From Solobacterium sp. (GTDB lineage Bacteria > Bacillota_I > Bacilli_A > Erysipelotrichales > Erysipelotrichaceae): DNA of 16,605 nucleotides. The stretch lies in NCBI GenBank assembly GCA_017543005.1, contig JAFWEA010000237.1, forward strand, positions 1 through 16,605. Reading direction: 5' to 3'. Position numbers and translations under genes: made by a program. The notes below the pieces were generated by a model. That model did not search any database, was not told the origin of the DNA, and saw only the letters and a program-made list of their open reading frames with translations. This document shows, in pieces, positions 14,505 through 16,605 of the stretch (position 1 is the stretch's first letter; each line of letters starts with the position of its first letter).

Positions 14505-14532
14505 AGCAAAACACCTCCTTTTTCATGTATGC

Positions 14533-14563
14533 AAAACACGCTGAAGACCGCAGCCTCCAGCGT
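14533..14563 (-). terminator. Terminator after the CapA-small protein unit
   Basis: On the minus strand, ACGCTGGAG/CTTCAGCGT (9 bp, one G-U, 8-nt loop) is followed by GTTTTG. The T run is short, so termination may be partial. Only about 20 nt separate it from the EFR1 ribosome binding site, leaving no clear room for an EFR1 promoter. Confidence 0.65.
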
Positions 14564-14577
14564 AAGATCCGTTCCGG

Positions 14578-15015
14578 TTATTCACCGTCATTATCGAGAA
14601 CCTGAATCAGTTCTTTCTGAATCTGCGCTACCCGGTCAATCGCTTCTTCGACCTGCCGGCTGGCTTCCGTTATCTTGTTCTGTACCAGAAAATCCATGAT
14701 CGGATTATCAAAGAAGTAATCCGCAAACCCGAGAAACTGATCCGTATCCAGATCAATCTCATCAAACAGCCGCAGGTCATTCAGTTCCCGGCTGAAATTG
14801 CGCAGGGCATCCCTGGCCTGTTCCATCTGATAGCGGGCTTCCTTCATATTGTTGCGCTTGATCATGGTAATAAGCGGTCCGCCGCCGATGATATCCACAA
14901 TCCCCCAGCGGCTGGCCTTGCTCAGATAATCCCGGGCACTGCCAAGATACTCAAGCGCAACATCGGCCGCGTCAATCGCTTCCTGGATTTCTATTTCTTC
15001 ATGTTCGGTAAGCAT
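14578..15015 (-). CDS. Conserved-looking helical protein of unknown function
   Basis: A 145-residue acidic soluble protein without signal or membrane segment. Predicted helices from residues 5-35 and 57-83 and from about 115 to the end flank a glycine-rich turn, SRWGIVDIIGGGPLITMIKR (35-54), which is the most distinctive stretch. A second hydrophobic stretch, FLGFADYFFDNPIMDFLVQN, lies at about 93-112. I recall similar proteins in Bacillota but no name or function. AAAGGAG about 9 nt before ATG 15015 supports the start. It lies 20 nt after the CapA-like gene and ends at the 14533-14563 terminator, so the two form one unit. Confidence 0.8.
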   Translation of the reverse strand: MLTEHEEIEIQEAIDAADVALEYLGSARDYLSKASRWGIVDIIGGGPLITMIKRNNMKEARYQMEQARDALRNFSRELNDLRLFDEIDLDTDQFLGFADYFFDNPIMDFLVQNKITEASRQVEEAIDRVAQIQKELIQVLDNDGE

Positions 15016-15035
15016 ATGCCGCAGCTCCTTTCCGC

Positions 15036-16223
15036 TTATTGCAGGCGGATTCCTCCGACCTGTATGGATTCATCATATTCTGTAATCTTGGTTTTGTACT
15101 TCTCATAAATCATATCATGTCCGGGCAGATGGGCATCATCCAGTTCATCAAACGGAATCACTTTAAAGTTGTAGTATCCCTCATGATAATACGTCCAGAA
15201 CAGGTCTGCCTTCGCATCGGAAACCTTCACTTCGGTATGGTCCCCGGTAACGGTCTTCGTAATGGTGACCGCCCCGTACATGCCGACCAGATTCGGTTCT
15301 TCGATCTGGGCACTGACCATGTTGCCCATGGCGTAGTAGCAGATCGTATCGTCAATCCATTCGATCGGCTGGATCACGTGCGGATGGTTGCCGATGATGA
15401 TGTCAGCACCGGCGTCATGCAGCTGCCTGGCCAGGCTGCGCTGTTCATCATTGGCCTCCATGGAATATTCCGTGCCCCAGTGCATGGCCACGATGACAAG
15501 ATCGGATATTTCATTCGCCTGCCGGACCTGGTTCAGCAGTTCTTCCTCCCGGCCCGGATACACATTGACCAGGTATTCCATCCCCGCCGGGGCATACAGG
15601 CCGTTGCAGCCGTAAGTCCATGACAGGAACGTATAGGTTATGCCGTTGACTTCATAGACCGGGATTGCCTGCTGTTCTTCCCATGACAGGTATGTCCCGG
15701 CCATGTGCACGCCATGTTCCGCTTCCTGCCGCTTCCAGTATTCCACCGAACGGCGGATGCCCTCTTCATCCTTATCAAGAGAATGATTGTTTGCGGTCGA
15801 TACCAGATTGAAGCCCATGCCGACCATCGCGTCCCCGACTTCCTGCGGGCTGTTGAAGCGCGGATACCCGTGCAGGCCCAGCTCCGTACCGCCGAGAATG
15901 GTCTCCTGGTTGTAGTACTTCAGATCATAGCCTTCCGAAAGCCGGCCGACATTTTCCAGAATACCGGAAAAATCATATGTGCCGTCACCCTTGTCCGCAT
16001 CCATCCACACAGTGCCGTGAATCAGCGCATCCCCGGTCAGGAACAGCTTCGCCGTATAGACCTGCGGCTCCGGTTCCGGGGTCGGGGTTGGCGGGGCAGC
16101 CGTCTCCTCCGGTTCAGCCGCCGGCCGCAGCAGCCGGTAGCCGACACCAATGACCAGAAGTCCGCACAGAACCAGAAAAAGCAGTGCACTTTTCTTCAGT
16201 TTTCGCCGTTTTCTTTTTGCCAT
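15036..16223 (-). CDS. CapA family protein (PGA_cap metallophosphatase-like), membrane-anchored
   Basis: A 395-residue protein with a basic N-terminus (MAKRKRRKLKK), one membrane segment (about 13-29) and a Pro/Thr/Glu linker (PPTPTPEPEPQ, 44-54). An extracytoplasmic CapA/PgsA domain follows, related to calcineurin-like phosphoesterases. Motifs are LTGDALIHG (62-70), NQET (105-108), NNHSLD (145-150), HWGTEY (248-253) and GNHPHV (278-283). CapA/PgsA takes part in poly-gamma-glutamate export, but many homologues stand alone, as here, without pgsB or pgsC, so a capsule role is not implied. The start is supported by TAGGAG. It is divergent from the His-leader transcript. Confidence 0.88.
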   Translation of the reverse strand: MAKRKRRKLKKSALLFLVLCGLLVIGVGYRLLRPAAEPEETAAPPTPTPEPEPQVYTAKLFLTGDALIHGTVWMDADKGDGTYDFSGILENVGRLSEGYDLKYYNQETILGGTELGLHGYPRFNSPQEVGDAMVGMGFNLVSTANNHSLDKDEEGIRRSVEYWKRQEAEHGVHMAGTYLSWEEQQAIPVYEVNGITYTFLSWTYGCNGLYAPAGMEYLVNVYPGREEELLNQVRQANEISDLVIVAMHWGTEYSMEANDEQRSLARQLHDAGADIIIGNHPHVIQPIEWIDDTICYYAMGNMVSAQIEEPNLVGMYGAVTITKTVTGDHTEVKVSDAKADLFWTYYHEGYYNFKVIPFDELDDAHLPGHDMIYEKYKTKITEYDESIQVGGIRLQ

Positions 16224-16253
16224 AATCTTCTCCTACTATACAGGATATCATTG

Positions 16254-16278
16254 AAAACATTTTCATGAAAATTGTTTT
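16254..16278. promoter_or_regulatory. AT-rich near-palindrome upstream of the His-leader promoter
   Basis: The perfect 14-bp palindrome ATTTTCATGAAAAT (16259-16272) extends, with one bulged base, to arms AAAACATTTTCA and TGAAAATTGTTTT (16254-16278). It ends on the -35 of the leader promoter and lies 31 bp before the divergent CapA start, so it suits an operator. No regulator can be named. Confidence 0.45.
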
Positions 16279-16305
16279 GACATTTGAAACTCCATGATTT
16301 AACAT
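16277..16305 (+). promoter_or_regulatory. Promoter of the His-leader transcript
   Basis: A perfect TTGACA (16277-16282), a 17-bp spacer and TAACAT (16300-16305, 4 of 6). Initiation near 16312 would place the leader ORF ribosome binding site within a few bases of the 5' end. Confidence 0.65.
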
Positions 16306-16328
16306 TTCACCATACAGGAGGAAAGGTC

Positions 16329-16403
16329 ATGTACAGATTCACAACGATGCATCACCATCATCATCACGTTATCGACCGGTCCTCTGTATCGGCTTCTTTG
16401 TGA
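16329..16403 (+). CDS. Histidine leader peptide (six consecutive His codons)
   Basis: A 24-codon ORF reading MYRFTTMHHHHHHV, then IDRSSVSASL, and ending at TGA 16401-16403. The His codons are CAT CAC CAT CAT CAT CAC at 16350-16367. A perfect AGGAGG (16316-16321) lies 7 nt before the ATG, strong evidence that it is translated. The peptide itself probably has no function: as in enterobacterial his leaders, a ribosome short of charged tRNA-His would stall in the His run and change folding of the downstream RNA. A terminator and an alternative pairing follow. The controlled gene is a lipoprotein, probably a transporter component. Too short for standard gene callers. The mixed His codons and natural context argue against a cloning tag. 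Confidence 0.88.
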   Translation: MYRFTTMHHHHHHVIDRSSVSASL

Positions 16404-16442
16404 TGATCTGAAGAACGCTGCCATAATAGAGTCAAACCGGTC
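16374..16442 (+). promoter_or_regulatory. Candidate antiterminator pairing of the His attenuator
   Basis: GACCGGT (16374-16380), starting 6 nt after the last His codon, is perfectly complementary to ACCGGTC (16436-16442). The downstream strand overlaps the first four bases of the terminator stem (16439-16448), so the two helices exclude each other. An inner helper helix, TTCTT/AAGAA (16394-16398 with 16411-16415), may close the space between. Stalling early in the His run would leave 16374-16380 free to pair. Unlike the trp leader, this segment is upstream of the peptide stop codon, so how termination wins when histidine is plentiful is not settled by inspection. Confidence 0.55.
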
Positions 16443-16473
16443 CGGGATATCAGAATTCCGGGCCTTTCTTTTG
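16439..16473 (+). terminator. Attenuator terminator before the lipoprotein gene
   Basis: A 10-bp stem GGTCCGGGAT/ATTCCGGGCC (16439-16448 with 16455-16464, two G-U pairs, loop ATCAGA) is followed by TTTCTTTTGTT. It lies 36 nt after the leader stop and 34 nt before the lipoprotein start, the right place for conditional termination. Confidence 0.82.
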
Positions 16474-16506
16474 TTAAAAACCATGTCATGTATGGAGGAA
16501 AGAATC

Positions 16507-16605
16507 ATGAAAAAGACATCTGCAAAAATCATCCTCAGCCTGGGCCTTACCGCCATGCTGGCTGGCTGCTCCTCTTCCGCTCCTGCCGCCGCTTCCGATT
16601 CTCCG
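16507..16605 (+). CDS. Lipoprotein, N-terminus only (probable solute-binding protein)
   Basis: The first 33 codons before the window ends. A classic lipoprotein signal: MKKTSAKIILSLGLTAMLAG, then C21 in the lipobox MLAGC, then a Ser/Ala/Pro-rich linker (SSSAPAAASDSP). GGAGG (16494-16498) lies 8 nt before the ATG. Such an N-terminus in Bacillota most often begins an ABC transporter solute-binding protein. The six-His leader and attenuator upstream suggest that the substrate is histidine or a related compound, which is inference; nothing of the mature domain is visible. Confidence 0.8.
   Translation, partial: MKKTSAKIILSLGLTAMLAGCSSSAPAAASDSP

Noticed and set aside
13746..14699. 317-codon plus-strand open frame
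   Set aside because: Antisense to the EFR1 gene and part of the small helical protein; no ribosome binding site or recognisable domain.
16347..16370. MHHHHHHV could be an engineered hexahistidine tag
   Set aside because: The codons are mixed CAT/CAC, and the ORF has a natural ribosome binding site, an upstream start codon, a downstream stop, a terminator and a lipoprotein gene. No vector-like sequence surrounds it.
16306..16506. T-box riboswitch before the lipoprotein gene
   Set aside because: No T-box consensus (AGGGTGGNACCGCG-like) or long stem I region is present; the short leader with a His ORF explains the region better.
1..16605. CRISPR array
   Set aside because: No regularly spaced repeat series; the only notable repeats are the attachment and arm-like repeats of the relic element.

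Overview
The window looks like chromosomal DNA of a low-to-mid GC Bacillota, most likely a gut anaerobe of the Erysipelotrichia or Clostridia. The reasons are strong AGGAGG-type ribosome binding sites, many intrinsic terminators with U tracts, and the gene content: radical SAM/SPASM with DegV, a flavodoxin-ferredoxin fusion, DUF4230 and a CapA-family protein. Coding regions are rich in CCG and CGG codons. The lineage is an inference; no rRNA or phylogenetic marker is present.

Layout, left to right. (1) 1-757, minus strand: the start of a VOC/glyoxalase-like gene and a metallo-beta-lactamase-fold hydrolase whose stop overlaps the next start. (2) 874-1890: a complete tRNA-Thr(CGT) gene, followed 853 bp later by an exact 46-bp copy of its 3' end. 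Between the copies lies AT-rich DNA with the C-terminus of a tyrosine recombinase, another gene scrap and paired short repeats. This is a decayed tRNA-targeting integrative element. (3) 1901-4886: a TetR-type regulator divergent from a radical SAM/SPASM gene that abuts a DegV lipid-binding gene. A 13-bp perfect palindrome lies in the overlapping promoters. (4) 5019-7867: a DUF401-type membrane protein (minus) divergent from an MFS transporter (plus). (5) 7872-16223: a long minus-strand block in several transcription units: CapA-like protein plus a small conserved helical protein; EFR1-type flavodoxin/ferredoxin, GNAT acetyltransferase and nitroreductase; Asp/Glu racemase-family protein and AlaX tRNA-editing protein; then DUF4230, a NAGPA-type phosphodiester glycosidase and an unknown membrane-anchored protein.

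(6) 16254-16605, plus strand: the most striking part. A sigma-A-like promoter is followed by a well-placed ribosome binding site and a 24-codon leader ORF with six consecutive histidine codons. After it come an intrinsic terminator and a 7-bp alternative pairing that would disrupt it, and then the start of a lipoprotein gene cut by the window edge. This is the architecture of a histidine-responsive, ribosome-mediated attenuator, here placed before what is probably a solute-binding protein rather than a biosynthetic gene.

How the parts relate: the redox operon (EFR1, nitroreductase) fits an anaerobe, and the exported or anchored proteins (CapA-like, NAGPA-like, DUF4230, unknown) suggest envelope functions. 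The TetR/radical SAM/DegV set may act on a lipid-related substrate, but that is inference only.
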